A DNA stretch of 64,000 nucleotides from Microtetraspora glauca (GCA_001570385.1 BBYL01000021.1:265634-329633), one strand, 5' to 3'. Counted from the stretch's first letter, positions 1-8,400 are shown. Numbers and translations: made by a program. The notes: a model not told the origin generated them from the sequence alone.

Positions 1-71
1 GAGCCCCCCAACGCCGCACAATCGTCACAATAAATCGGCACAAAAGGGATATTTCTGGATATAACAATGGG

Positions 72-286
72 CTCTGACGCGCCGAGATCCGGGGAACCGG
101 AATGACCACCGCCGGGCGTCCGTTAGGCTTGGTAGTGCCGATGTGGATGTGTCCCCCGGGCCGCAATTACCGCCTTCACGGAATACCGTTCGGCTGGAGC
201 CGTGTTGTGCCTCTCGCCGAGGAGGCGACCACCACATCGGCCTTAACGTGTCAGACCCCCGCGAGACCAGCTCTCGCGGGGGTTTC
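72..286 (+). ncRNA. Candidate structured non-coding RNA ending in an intrinsic terminator
   Basis: No convincing gene lies in positions 1-420. A perfect 10-bp stem pairs 137-146 (GCCGATGTGG) with 232-241. It encloses three small hairpins: ACGG/CCGT at 178-189, CGGC/GCCG at 191-202 and GCCTC/GAGGC at 209-226. A terminator hairpin follows directly. A TATAAC hexamer at 60-65 could be a -10 box and would start a transcript near 72; no good -35 is visible. The arrangement suits a small RNA or a 5-prime leader that is attenuated before the acyltransferase gene. I do not recognise a named family. The 5-prime end is a guess; the stem and terminator are directly visible. Confidence 0.38.
256..286 (+). 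terminator. Rho-independent terminator
   Basis: An 11-bp perfect stem (256-266 with 272-282, CCCCCGCGAGA and its complement) has a 5-nt loop and is followed by TTT. It ends whatever is transcribed rightward across 72-250, or attenuates read-through toward the acyltransferase gene at 427. Confidence 0.75.
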
Positions 287-426
287 GGCTACTGGACGAA
301 GATCAGGCCAAGTCGTACGAAACCTTGGGACGCGGCGCGCACAGTGGTCGCACCCCGCCCTGGCTTAGGGTTGATCGCGTCGCCGCCGGCGTGAGGCCGG
401 ACCGGCGGAGATCCTGAGGAGTGCCC

Positions 427-1077
427 GTGCTCTACCGCATCGCCAAGATCGTCACTGCGCCCACCGTGCGGCTCCTGTGGCGGCCGGTGGTCCAGGGCAG
501 GGAGCACGTACCGGAGACCGGGCCCGCGATCCTGGCGTCCAACCACCTTTCCATCCTCGACTCCTTCTTCCTCCCGGCGCTGCTGCCGCGGAAGGTCACG
601 TTCGTCGCCAAGAACGAATACTTCACGGGCAACCCGGTGACGGCCATGTTCATGCGCAGCACGGGAAACCTGGCGATCGACCGGGAGAGCGCGGGAGCCG
701 CCCAGGCCATGCTCGACGCCGCCGCGGGCGTGCTGAAGGCGGGTGAGCTCTTCGGCATCTACCCCGAGGGCACCCGCTCCCCCGACGGGCGCCTGTACAA
801 GGGCAAGATCGGCGTGGCCTGGCTCGCGCTGACCACGGGCACCCCGGTCGTCCCGGTCGCCATGGAAGGCGTCGACCGCGTGCTGCCCCCGGGAGCGTCC
901 GTGCCGCGGATCACCCGCATCGGGATCCGGATCGGCGCGCCGACCGTCTACACCGGCGACCCGGGCAGCGCGCGCGACCGCCGGCAGGTGACCGACCAGA
1001 TCATGGAGGCGATCCGCGACCTGTCCGGCCAGGAATACGTGAACAAGTACGCCGCGAGCGTCAAGAACGCGTCCTGA
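427..1077 (+). CDS. 1-acyl-sn-glycerol-3-phosphate acyltransferase family protein (PlsC-like)
   Basis: A lysophospholipid acyltransferase-type enzyme, expected to move an acyl chain onto lysophosphatidate or a similar acceptor at the inner face of the membrane. The NHxxxxD acyltransferase motif is present as NHLSILD about 39 residues in, and the second block appears as YPEGTRSPDG near residue 115. The length of about 216 residues is normal for the short bacterial PlsC family. I chose the GTG at 427 because GAGGA at 416-420 then sits 6 nt upstream; an in-frame GTG at 421 would leave no spacing. Actinobacteria carry several paralogues, so the exact acceptor is not known. Confidence in the family is high. 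Confidence 0.88.
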   Translation: MLYRIAKIVTAPTVRLLWRPVVQGREHVPETGPAILASNHLSILDSFFLPALLPRKVTFVAKNEYFTGNPVTAMFMRSTGNLAIDRESAGAAQAMLDAAAGVLKAGELFGIYPEGTRSPDGRLYKGKIGVAWLALTTGTPVVPVAMEGVDRVLPPGASVPRITRIGIRIGAPTVYTGDPGSARDRRQVTDQIMEAIRDLSGQEYVNKYAASVKNAS

Positions 1078-1143
1078 CCGCGGTTTGTATGGCGATTTGA
1101 CCGCGATAGGCTCTGTGCCGGTTTCGAGGCTGGGAGGCAACGC

Positions 1144-2754
1144 GTGCCCCGAGGACGTACGATCGCGATCACGACCGCCGCCACCGTCCTGGTGGCCGGC
1201 GCCGCCGCGGGAGGCGCCTACTACGTCCTCCATACGAGGGGCACCCCGCAGGAGACCGCGCAACGCTTCACCTCGGCGTGGGCGCGCGGCGATCTGACCG
1301 CGATGAAGGCCGAACTGGCCACGCAGGCAGCGGGCTTCGAGGCCGCCTACGCCGAACTCACCAAGAACCTCGGCGCGACCGCGGTCGCCGTCACCCTCGG
1401 CGCGGTGACCCCGGCGGGAGACGACCGCGCCACCGCGGCCTACACCGCGACCGCGACGCTCAAGGACGTCGGCGAGTGGACCTACGACGGCACGATCGAC
1501 CTCGCGGTCAAGGACCACTACTGGAAGGTCGCCTGGGCCCCGCGCGCCGTCCATCCCGCGCTCGACGGCACCGTCCACCTGTCCCTCAAGACGACCTGGC
1601 CGCGGCGCGGCGCCGTCATGGACGTGAACGGCGACCGCATCGACGGCGGCGACATGGGCGGCTCGGTTCAGCAGCTCGTCGGGTACCTCGACAAGGCGAC
1701 GGCCAAAGACGTCAAGGCCCTGGGCTCGGCGTACAAGACGGGCGACGCGATCGGCCGCGGCGGCCTCCAGGAGACCTTCCAGAAGTCGCTGGCCGGCATG
1801 CCCACCACCGAGATCCTCGCCGGGAAGAAGACCCTGGCCACCATGAAGGGCTCGACGGGACGCGACGTCAGGACCAGCCTGGACCTGAACGTCCAGCGCG
1901 CCGCCGCGGACGCCGTACGCGACATCGAGAAGCCCACGTCGCTGGTCGCCGTGCGCCCGTCCAGCGGCGAGGTCCTCGCGGTCGTCAACAACAAGGGCGG
2001 CTTCAACCGGGCGCTGGACGGCCGCTATCCCCCCGGATCCACGTTCAAGACCATCACGGCCGCCGGTCTGCTCGCGGCGGGCCTGACACCGTCGTCGCAG
2101 GTCACCTGCCCCAAGACGGTGTCGGTCGGCGGTCTGCAGATCCGCAACTCCGACCACGAGGCGTTCGGGGCGCTGTCGTTCCTCGACTCCTACGCCCACT
2201 CGTGCAACACGACCTTCGCGCCGCTGACCGCCACCAAGCTCAGCGCGCAGAAGCTGTACGACATCGCCTCCGACCTCGGCTTCAACCAGACGCTCAATAT
2301 CGGCGTCCCCGCGACCAAGGCGAGCATGCCCAAGGCGACCAGCGACGCCGAACTGGGCGCGGAGTCCTTCGGCCAGGCCCGGATCACCGCGAGCCCGCTG
2401 GTCATGGCCACGGTCGCGGCCGCGGTCGCGGACGGTGCCTGGCGGCCGCCGACACTGGTGCCCTCCATCAAGCAGAAGACCTCGCCCAAGGACCTGCCGG
2501 ACGGCGTCGCCGAGCAGCTCCGCGTGATGATGCGGGCCGTCGTCAGCAAGGGCACCGCACACTCCGCCGGCCTCCCGTCCGGTACGGCCGGCAAGACGGG
2601 CACCGCGGAGTTCGGCACCGGCGAGAAGCTGGAATCCCACGCGTGGTTCATCGGCTACCGCGGCGACGTCGCCTTCGCGGTCGTCGTCGAGGGCGGGGGC
2701 GGTGGAGGCAAGGTCGCCGCACCGGTCGCCGCCGCGTTCCTCAGGGGACTCTGA
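1144..2754 (+). CDS. Class B penicillin-binding protein (D,D-transpeptidase) with MecA-type N-terminal domain
   Basis: A peptidoglycan cross-linking transpeptidase of 536 residues. A single N-terminal membrane anchor (about residues 7-28) is followed by an NTF2-like MecA_N-type domain (about 35-150), a dimerisation-like region and the penicillin-binding domain. All three active-site motifs are present: STFK with Ser299, SCN at about 353 and KTG at about 484. The GTG start follows a GGGAGG-like sequence. It lies between an acyltransferase and a receptor kinase, all on the same strand. The kinase next door resembles the PknB-type kinase/PBP pairing of other actinobacteria, though the kinase here lacks PASTA repeats. 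The domain call is firm; the in vivo role (elongation, division or stress) cannot be read from sequence. Confidence 0.93.
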   Translation: MPRGRTIAITTAATVLVAGAAAGGAYYVLHTRGTPQETAQRFTSAWARGDLTAMKAELATQAAGFEAAYAELTKNLGATAVAVTLGAVTPAGDDRATAAYTATATLKDVGEWTYDGTIDLAVKDHYWKVAWAPRAVHPALDGTVHLSLKTTWPRRGAVMDVNGDRIDGGDMGGSVQQLVGYLDKATAKDVKALGSAYKTGDAIGRGGLQETFQKSLAGMPTTEILAGKKTLATMKGSTGRDVRTSLDLNVQRAAADAVRDIEKPTSLVAVRPSSGEVLAVVNNKGGFNRALDGRYPPGSTFKTITAAGLLAAGLTPSSQVTCPKTVSVGGLQIRNSDHEAFGALSFLDSYAHSCNTTFAPLTATKLSAQKLYDIASDLGFNQTLNIGVPATKASMPKATSDAELGAESFGQARITASPLVMATVAAAVADGAWRPPTLVPSIKQKTSPKDLPDGVAEQLRVMMRAVVSKGTAHSAGLPSGTAGKTGTAEFGTGEKLESHAWFIGYRGDVAFAVVVEGGGGGGKVAAPVAAAFLRGL

Positions 2755-2887
2755 CAACCCGCGACATCCGCGGGCGCTCCCGGGCGCTTCCCGGGCGCTT
2801 TCGCCGCACGTGCTGGTCCGCGAGAAGATCTCTGTAGGCTTTGCCGCTGAATGTGTGGAACATTACGTACGGCGGTTGGATGGCGCG

Positions 2888-4636
2888 GTGAACGACCTCA
2901 CTCCGGGAGATCCCCTTCAGATAGGCGGATATCGCCTGCTCGGCCGCCTGGGAGTGGGCGGCATGGGCACGGTCTACCTTGGCGAGTCCCCAGACGGGCA
3001 ACGGGTCGCCGTCAAGGTGATCAACCCCGAGTTCAGCCGGCACGAGCAGTTCAGGATGCGCTTCCGCCGTGAGGCCGACGCGGCGTCCCGGGTCAGGCGG
3101 TTCTGCACCGCCGCCGTGATCGAGGCCGCGCTCGACGGTGACCAGCTCTACGTCGTCACCGAGTTCGTCCCCGGCCCCAACCTGGAGCACGCCGTACAGT
3201 CCTCGGGCCCGTTGCGCGGCTCCAGCCTGGACGCCCTCGCGGTCGGGGTCGCGACCGCGCTCACCGCCATCCACGGCGCGGGCGTGATCCACCGTGACCT
3301 GAAACCGTCCAACGTGCTGCTCTCCCCCGTCGGCCCCCGAGTGATCGACTTCGGTATCGCCAGGGCCCGCGACACACTTGGCGGGATCACCGGCACGGGC
3401 GAGCTCATCGGGACGCCCCGCTACATGGCGCCCGAGGTGCTGCGCGGCGAGCCCGTCTCACCCGCCTGTGACGTGTTCTCGTGGGGCTGCCTGGTCGCCT
3501 TCGCCGCCACCGGCCGCCCGCCGTTCCACGGCGAGACGCTTCACGCGGTGCTCTACCAGGTGCTCAACAACGAGCCCGACCTCACCGGGCTGGACCCGGC
3601 GCTGCGTGACCTGGTCGGCTACGCGCTGTCCAAGGATCCCGGGCGCCGGCCGACCTCGCAGCAGCTCCTGGACCACATGGTCGGCCGTGCCGCCGGCCCC
3701 GAGCAGGCCGCGCACTCAGTGCAGGCGACCTGGCAGCAGACCGGCGGCCCCGCCGCCGCGGCGCAGGGGACTCCTCAGGCCACGCTCCGGCAGACGCTGC
3801 AGGCGACACCGCCGATGGAGCGGGGTCCGGTGGCGGATGCCACCCATCCCTCCTCCCCCGCTTCCCCCGCCTCCGTCGCGCGCCGTGTCCGGCTGGTGAT
3901 CGGTGCGGCCGCCGCCGCGCTCGTCGTCGCGGGCGGGATCGGACTCTACGCCGCGCTGTCGCCCGGAGGGCCACCCACCGATCTCGCGCTGCTGTACCAG
4001 GACGACTTCAACCGCAGCGGCACCGACTGGGGCAACGACTACACCGGTGAGGAGTACCACCGGCAGGGATACGCGCCCGGCGGCTTCTATGCCATGGACG
4101 CCTACGGCGACGACAAGAACGATCTGTGGGAGGACGCCCCGATCCCGTTCACCACGGAGCCGCAGAGCCCCACACCGGGCGCGACACCGACGCCGACCGT
4201 TCCGGACGACTACCTGCTGGGCGTGGACGCCACCGTCAGGGAGGTGAAGGGCGCCGGAGAGTACGGCCTGTTCTGCCGGCAGAAGCCCGAGGGAAGCAAG
4301 GTCACGCGCTATGAGTTCCTCCTCGACACCGCCGGGCGCGCCAGGATCCGGAAGGTCGTGGACGACGCGGGCGGCGACCTGACCTCTCCGGTCCAGACCG
4401 ATCCGTCCGAGCAGGGCGAGCCGACCAGCGTGCAGGCCCGGTGCAAGGCGACGGAGGAGGGCGTGGAGCTGACCATGTGGGTCAACGGCTCCGAGGCCGG
4501 GTCCGTGGTGGACGGCAGGGCGTTGCCGGGCGGCCAGGTCGGCATCATCGGGCGGGTCGGCGAGAAGAGCGCGGCGACACTCAAGATGGGCTTCGACAAC
4601 TTCACCATGCGGGGTGCGCCGGGAACGTCACGCTGA
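2888..4636 (+). CDS. Receptor-type Ser/Thr protein kinase with an extracellular lectin-like domain
   Basis: A transmembrane eukaryotic-type kinase of about 582 residues. The kinase domain (about 15-275) has the glycine loop GVGGMG, the VAVK lysine (Lys43), HRDLKPSN with Asp137, DFG with Asp154 and an APE-type PEV segment, so it should be active. A Pro/Ala/Gln linker leads to one membrane helix (about 337-358). The roughly 220-residue outer part has the look of a concanavalin/LamG or DUF1080-like beta sandwich, which could bind a carbohydrate or cell-wall ligand. There are no PASTA repeats. The GTG at 2888 opens directly before the kinase domain; an open frame runs further upstream without supporting signals. 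It is co-oriented with and close behind the penicillin-binding protein, consistent with envelope signalling. Confidence 0.9.
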   Translation: MNDLTPGDPLQIGGYRLLGRLGVGGMGTVYLGESPDGQRVAVKVINPEFSRHEQFRMRFRREADAASRVRRFCTAAVIEAALDGDQLYVVTEFVPGPNLEHAVQSSGPLRGSSLDALAVGVATALTAIHGAGVIHRDLKPSNVLLSPVGPRVIDFGIARARDTLGGITGTGELIGTPRYMAPEVLRGEPVSPACDVFSWGCLVAFAATGRPPFHGETLHAVLYQVLNNEPDLTGLDPALRDLVGYALSKDPGRRPTSQQLLDHMVGRAAGPEQAAHSVQATWQQTGGPAAAAQGTPQATLRQTLQATPPMERGPVADATHPSSPASPASVARRVRLVIGAAAAALVVAGGIGLYAALSPGGPPTDLALLYQDDFNRSGTDWGNDYTGEEYHRQGYAPGGFYAMDAYGDDKNDLWEDAPIPFTTEPQSPTPGATPTPTVPDDYLLGVDATVREVKGAGEYGLFCRQKPEGSKVTRYEFLLDTAGRARIRKVVDDAGGDLTSPVQTDPSEQGEPTSVQARCKATEEGVELTMWVNGSEAGSVVDGRALPGGQVGIIGRVGEKSAATLKMGFDNFTMRGAPGTSR

Positions 4637-4673
4637 GCCTCCGCCGGTCTTCCTCTCCCGCCTCTCCCGCTCT

Positions 4674-4690
4674 CCCGCCTTCCCGGCGGG
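4674..4690 (+). terminator. Weak hairpin after the kinase gene
   Basis: CCCGCC (4674-4679) pairs with GGCGGG (4685-4690) across a 5-nt loop, 38 nt past the kinase stop codon and between two convergent genes. There is no T-tract, so a terminator role is only plausible. Confidence 0.3.
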
Positions 4691-4754
4691 CTGGGGGCTT
4701 ACGGGGGCTTCGGGACGCCCGGAGGGTTCGGGACGTCAGGGGGCCTGGGGCGGC

Positions 4755-5030
4755 TCAAGCGGGGAACGCGGCGGCGGCGTCATTGTGCAGTGCCATGATC
4801 AGCAACGTCGTGATCAAGGTGGCGATCAGCAACCAGCTGACGATGATGATGATCGTGGAGCGCTGCGGCATGCTCCGCCGCCGCTCGCGATCATCGCGTC
4901 GTCTTCCCCGCCGACGACGCTCGACACGCTCGTTGAACGATTCGAGACGAGCGGCGAGCCGCGGATCCTCATCGGTGAGGTGCTGTTCGATCAACGCCAG
5001 CATCCGCTCTTCGTCCTGCGACCAGGCCAT
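4755..5030 (-). CDS. DUF3040 family membrane protein
   Basis: A 91-residue protein matching the DUF3040 pattern: a short N-terminal stretch with sequential acidic and helical residues (WSQDEERMLALIEQHL), a very basic Arg-rich linker, and one hydrophobic helix (about 60-82) close to the C terminus. The ATG at 5030 is preceded by GGGGAGG at good distance; an open frame extends further upstream but lacks a ribosome site. The function of this widespread actinobacterial family is unknown. It is convergent with the kinase gene. Confidence 0.85.
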   Translation of the reverse strand: MAWSQDEERMLALIEQHLTDEDPRLAARLESFNERVERRRRGRRRDDRERRRSMPQRSTIIIIVSWLLIATLITTLLIMALHNDAAAAFPA

Positions 5031-5302
5031 ATGGCGCACCTCCCCGGAACGCAAGGTGTGTGCCGACGTTCTGCCCAACGATGAAGATCGTTAGCCGTTT
5101 CCTGGGCGGGTATTTAAGATCTGTTTAGCGGGCCGCTCGCAGCCGACGGTTGTCGTTGGCTGTATAAGGTCGCCGAGGTCAGAACCGAAGTGTTCCGTTG
5201 CCTCTCTATGGTCACCGTTGGTTGTGCGAAGTCCTGTTGGTGCACTCATGTTCCCCACATGCCTCTTGCGTACGGGCGCGAAGAAGGCCCCCTTCGCAGC
5301 TC

Positions 5303-5446
5303 CGCCGATCTCGATCCGGGATCCACGAGACCCTGGAACGCAAGAGGCCCGCTCAGGTCGAGCGCAACGCCAACGGGCGCGGCAAGGACCCGTCGAAGGC
5401 CCACGCCGCGCACGGCCCGTCCTCGTTCCGCCGCCAGAGTGGAGGC
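5303..5446 (+). pseudogene. Decayed DUF5302 gene remnant
   Basis: The stretch translated from about 5324 reads ETLERKRPAQ, then KDPSKAHAAHGPSSFRRQSG, which matches my memory of the C-terminal half of DUF5302, a small basic actinobacterial protein. The part expected before it (an acidic start ending in D-L-K/R-x-K-F) is in a different frame: SSADLD occurs just upstream in the neighbouring frame, as if one base were lost near 5311-5323. The stop codon expected after SGG is also missing (TGC). I therefore read it as a frameshifted, read-through remnant. A base-calling error at the frameshift is the alternative. Confidence 0.45.
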
Positions 5447-5530
5447 TGCTCGATGCCGCCGGGGCGACGTCCCCTGGTTCTCGGATGGGGACGGGTCACC
5501 CCGACTCTCGACGATGTCCTCCGAGACACA

Positions 5531-5564
5531 CCGTCGCCTCGCGGGAGTCCCCGCGAGGCGACGG
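5531..5564 (-). terminator. Strong 15-bp hairpin between converging genes
   Basis: A perfect 15-bp stem (5531-5545 with 5550-5564) with a 4-nt loop and no T-tract, a form common for actinobacterial terminators. It lies 56 nt beyond the stop codon of the leftward secreted-protein gene and would serve it best. Confidence 0.62.
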
Positions 5565-5620
5565 CATGAATCCGCCGGACCAGGCCCGGCTCCAGCCTGA
5601 GCGACGGATCGTCCTAAGAC

Positions 5621-6100
5621 TCACCGCCGGTGATGAGGGTGCGTCGCGTAGTACTCTTCGCGCGCGCGCTCGGCACGACGGCGATTCTCCGCGCGCGTGC
5701 GCTCGCGCTCGCGGCGCTGTCGCTCGATGCCTTGCAGGTAGCGCTCGCGGTGGCGCTCGGCACGACGGCGATGCTCCTCGCGCTCCCGTGCTCGATAACC
5801 GCCGTGCAGGTAGCGCTCGCGTTCGAGCCTGGCACGATGGCGAGCGCGCTCGCGCTTCGTTTCGACGAGACCGCGCTCGCGCTCGCGCCTCCCCTCGCTG
5901 CAGGTGATGCGGACGGCCTCGCCGTTCTCCCTGCAGTACATGCAGCCCTTCCGCCACCAGCAGTCGTCTCCATCCGTGGCGGTCGAGGTGGGGCGTGCCG
6001 CCTGAGTCGCGACGGCGGCGTGCGCCGGCTGGGCGAGTACGGCCATGGGGACGACGGCGGAGGCCACCAGCACGCCGGTGGCGAGTGTGTATCTGAGCAT
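5621..6100 (-). CDS. Secreted Arg/Glu-rich coiled-coil protein of unknown function
   Basis: About 159 residues with a Sec signal peptide (about residues 1-27, ending in QPAHA). A short cysteine-bearing segment follows (C-x5-C-x2-C, then a fourth Cys about 11 residues on). More than 90 residues of almost pure Arg, Glu, Ala and His then predict one long charged helix or coiled coil. The ATG at 6100 has GGAG about 9 nt upstream; an in-frame GTG at 6109 is the alternative. Neighbouring frames here are also long but Ala- or Arg-biased and lack a coherent signal peptide. I do not recognise a family. Four cysteines next to an exported charged helix suggest a disulfide- or metal-stabilised anchor region. 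Confidence 0.68.
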   Translation of the reverse strand: MLRYTLATGVLVASAVVPMAVLAQPAHAAVATQAARPTSTATDGDDCWWRKGCMYCRENGEAVRITCSEGRRERERGLVETKRERARHRARLERERYLHGGYRAREREEHRRRAERHRERYLQGIERQRRERERTRAENRRRAERAREEYYATHPHHRR

Positions 6101-6483
6101 GGCAATCACTCCGTGCGTGACGATTCCCCGCCCCTGCTCGGTGGCGGGACCGGATCTCGTGGTGTCGGGTCCGCGGAGCGACGCGGCGGGGCCGCGGGTC
6201 GGTGTGTACGGACGGACGGAGCGTCGAATCGGTCTCCCGGGATGACGCCGAAACGGCGTGTCGACCTACCCCAACGGTAGGGACGCCCACGGCCGGTGGT
6301 CACCCGTAAGCGGCAAAGGGCCCGGTCGGGGCGGATTACCGTTTGTTCGGTTCGGCTTCTCCATAGACCACCACTTCGCGGAACTCCGGGTGCCCGACGC
6401 CGGGCCTCGGGGTCACCCGCGTTCGCGCCACCACCCCCGCCATGCCCCGACGGTTCGTCGTCCCACGACCCTGCGGAGCCGAG
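6101..6483. other. Intergenic region between divergent genes
   Basis: This carries the upstream regions of the leftward secreted-protein gene and the rightward radical SAM gene. I see no gene, RNA or repeat before the promoter that starts at 6484. Confidence 0.5.
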
Positions 6484-6513
6484 TTGCGGACCGTCTCGAA
6501 TTTTTGTTCTAAT
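6484..6513 (+). promoter_or_regulatory. Promoter with LexA-type SOS box, apparently leaderless
   Basis: TTGCGG (6484-6489), an 18-nt spacer and TCTAAT (6508-6513) form a promoter whose start point would fall on the A of the ATG at 6520. Positions 6496-6511 read TCGAATTTTTGTTCTA, which matches 10 of 12 defined bases of the actinobacterial LexA consensus TCGAAC-N4-GTTCGA. The box covers the spacer and part of the -10, as expected for a repressed promoter. No ribosome site precedes the ATG, in line with a leaderless transcript. Confidence 0.68.
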
Positions 6514-6519
6514 CGACCT

Positions 6520-7545
6520 ATGCGCTGGGACAATCTGCGGCTGGACGACTCGGGCCAGGGCGATCCGGTCACCCCGTTGTTCGCCCGCGGCGCGGTGACC
6601 AGGACGTTCGACACCCCCGAGTTCAGGGGCATCACGTTCTACGAGATCCACGCCCGGTCGATCATCAACCGGGTGCCCGGGGCGAGCCACGTTCCGTTCG
6701 AGTGGACCATCAACCCCTATCGGGGGTGCAGCCACGCCTGCGTCTACTGCTTCGCGCGGCGCACGCACGAATATCTCGATCTGGATTCCGGGCGGGATTT
6801 CGACTCGAAGATCGTGGTGAAGGTCAACGCGCCCGATCTCGTCCGCAAGGAGCTGGCCGCGCCGAAATGGCGGGGCGCGGCGATCGCGATGGGGACGAAC
6901 GTCGACTGCTACCAGCGGGCCGAGGGGCGATATGAGCTGATGCCCGGCATCATCGCCGCGCTCAGGGATGCCGCGAATCCCTTCTCGATCCTCACCAAGG
7001 GTTCGCTGATCCTGCGCGACCTCGACCTGCTGGCCGAGGCCGCCGAGGTCACCGACGTGAGCACCGCCGTGTCGGTCGGCTTCACCGACAAGGACGTCTG
7101 GCGCGCGGTGGAGCCGGGTACGCCCGCCCCGCGCAAGCGGCTGGACGTCTGCGCCACACTCAACCGGCGCGGCATCCGCTGTGGCGTGCTGATGGCTCCG
7201 ATCCTCCCCTACCTCACCGACTCCCCGCAGGCGCTGGACGCGACCGTGCGGGAGATCGCGGAAGCGGGCGCCACGCACATCGCGCCGATCGTGCTGCACC
7301 TGCGGCCCGGCGCCCGCGAGTGGTTCCTCGCCTGGCTGTCCCGCGAGCACCCGCGCCTCGTCCCCCGCTACCTGGAGCTGTACGGCAGGGGCGCCTACGC
7401 TCCGAAGGCGTACCAGGAGCGGATCGGCCGCGAGGTGGGCGAGCTGGCCCGGCGCCATGGCGTCGGACGGTCGGCGAGCCGTGCGGTGCGCGCCGTCCGG
7501 GAACGCCCGCGACCTGCCGCCCCGGAGCAGCTCACCCTCATGTGA
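6520..7545 (+). CDS. Rv2578c-family radical SAM protein
   Basis: A 341-residue radical SAM protein related to the SplB-like group typified by M. tuberculosis Rv2578c. The iron-sulfur cluster motif is C-x3-C-x2-C (Cys70, Cys74, Cys77) within RGCSHACVYCFARR. The opening sequence MRWDNL and the downstream GTNVDCYQ and ILTKGSLILRDLDLL blocks fit this family. A related group repairs spore photoproduct, but this family has no settled reaction. The ATG at 6520 is chosen over an in-frame start at 6442 because the promoter and LexA-type box lie between them. As I recall, Rv2578c belongs to the DNA-damage-induced set in mycobacteria, so SOS control would be conserved. Confidence 0.88.
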   Translation: MRWDNLRLDDSGQGDPVTPLFARGAVTRTFDTPEFRGITFYEIHARSIINRVPGASHVPFEWTINPYRGCSHACVYCFARRTHEYLDLDSGRDFDSKIVVKVNAPDLVRKELAAPKWRGAAIAMGTNVDCYQRAEGRYELMPGIIAALRDAANPFSILTKGSLILRDLDLLAEAAEVTDVSTAVSVGFTDKDVWRAVEPGTPAPRKRLDVCATLNRRGIRCGVLMAPILPYLTDSPQALDATVREIAEAGATHIAPIVLHLRPGAREWFLAWLSREHPRLVPRYLELYGRGAYAPKAYQERIGREVGELARRHGVGRSASRAVRAVRERPRPAAPEQLTLM

Positions 7546-7673
7546 GGCCACCGCCCGCCGCATGCCATCATCAGCGTGGATCTCATCCATGATCCCAACC
7601 GTCGCCGGAGTACTGGTTTGCCGGCTGACCTGAAGAGCGGCCGGCCTAGAGTGCGGCACAGGGAGGCGCGGGC

Positions 7674-8324
7674 ATGGACGATCTGGTGCGGGCGCACACG
7701 CGGCTCACGGCCGTGCCGTACGTCCCGGAGATCCGGCTGCACCTGGCGCCGGCGGAGGCGCAGGACGAGGTGTTCGGGCTCTGGGAACGGACCGGCGGGT
7801 TGCCGTACTGGGCCTACGCGTGGGCGGGCGGGCAGGCGCTGGCCCGGCACGTGCTCGACCGTCCCGAGCTGGTCAGAGGCCGGACCGTGCTCGATCTGGC
7901 CTCGGGGTCCGGCCTGGTCGCCATCGCCGCCGCCATGGCGGGCGCCGCCCACGTGATCGCCAATGACATCGATCCGCACGCCGTGGCCGCCATCGCACTC
8001 AACGCCCGGGCCAACGACACCGCCGTCACGGTCCGCCCGGGCGACATCCTCTCCACGACACCCGGGGAGGACGTCGTGCTGGTGGGCGACGCCTTCTACG
8101 ACGCGGCGCTCACCGGGCGCGTCATGCCGTTCCTTCTCCGTACACGATCAGCGGGCGCGGCGGCGGGGCGGACCGTGCTGGCGGGCGATCCCGAGCGCGC
8201 CTGCTCCTACCTGCCGCGCGACCGGTTCACGCCGGCGAGTGTCCACCTGGTTCCCGCAGTGTTGGAGGACGTTCCATACAAGCGCACGACGGTGTGGAGC
8301 CTCCGTGATCGTATTGTGATGTAG
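7674..8324 (+). CDS. Class I SAM-dependent methyltransferase
   Basis: A 216-residue methyltransferase with the SAM-binding motif VLDLASGSG (about residues 66-74) and an acidic NDID block after strand 2. It resembles the small NNMT/ETFB-lysine/PrmA-like methyltransferases by the PYWAYAW segment before motif I. The substrate is probably a protein side chain or small amine; sequence alone does not decide. The ATG is preceded by GGGAGGCG. It stands alone, 128 nt after the radical SAM gene on the same strand. Confidence 0.82.
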   Translation: MDDLVRAHTRLTAVPYVPEIRLHLAPAEAQDEVFGLWERTGGLPYWAYAWAGGQALARHVLDRPELVRGRTVLDLASGSGLVAIAAAMAGAAHVIANDIDPHAVAAIALNARANDTAVTVRPGDILSTTPGEDVVLVGDAFYDAALTGRVMPFLLRTRSAGAAAGRTVLAGDPERACSYLPRDRFTPASVHLVPAVLEDVPYKRTTVWSLRDRIVM

Positions 8325-8400
8325 TTCACATCAACCTTTCAGGCATGCCTCTTCGTCCTAGGAAATAGGGATAAGAACCGAAATCGGACGGGGAAGCATT

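Noticed and set aside
289..2757. An 822-codon open frame on the minus strand
   Set aside because: It lies opposite the acyltransferase and penicillin-binding protein genes, whose motifs are complete. Long antisense frames are expected in such GC-rich DNA.
1278..2837. A 519-codon Arg-rich frame on the plus strand
   Set aside because: A second-frame shadow of the PBP gene, with Arg/Gly/His composition typical of out-of-frame GC-rich DNA.
5630..6280. An Ala/Leu-rich plus-strand frame resembling a membrane protein
   Set aside because: Antisense of the secreted Arg/Glu protein gene; Arg and Glu codons read backwards give Ala/Leu/Ser. The opposite strand has a signal peptide and a ribosome site.
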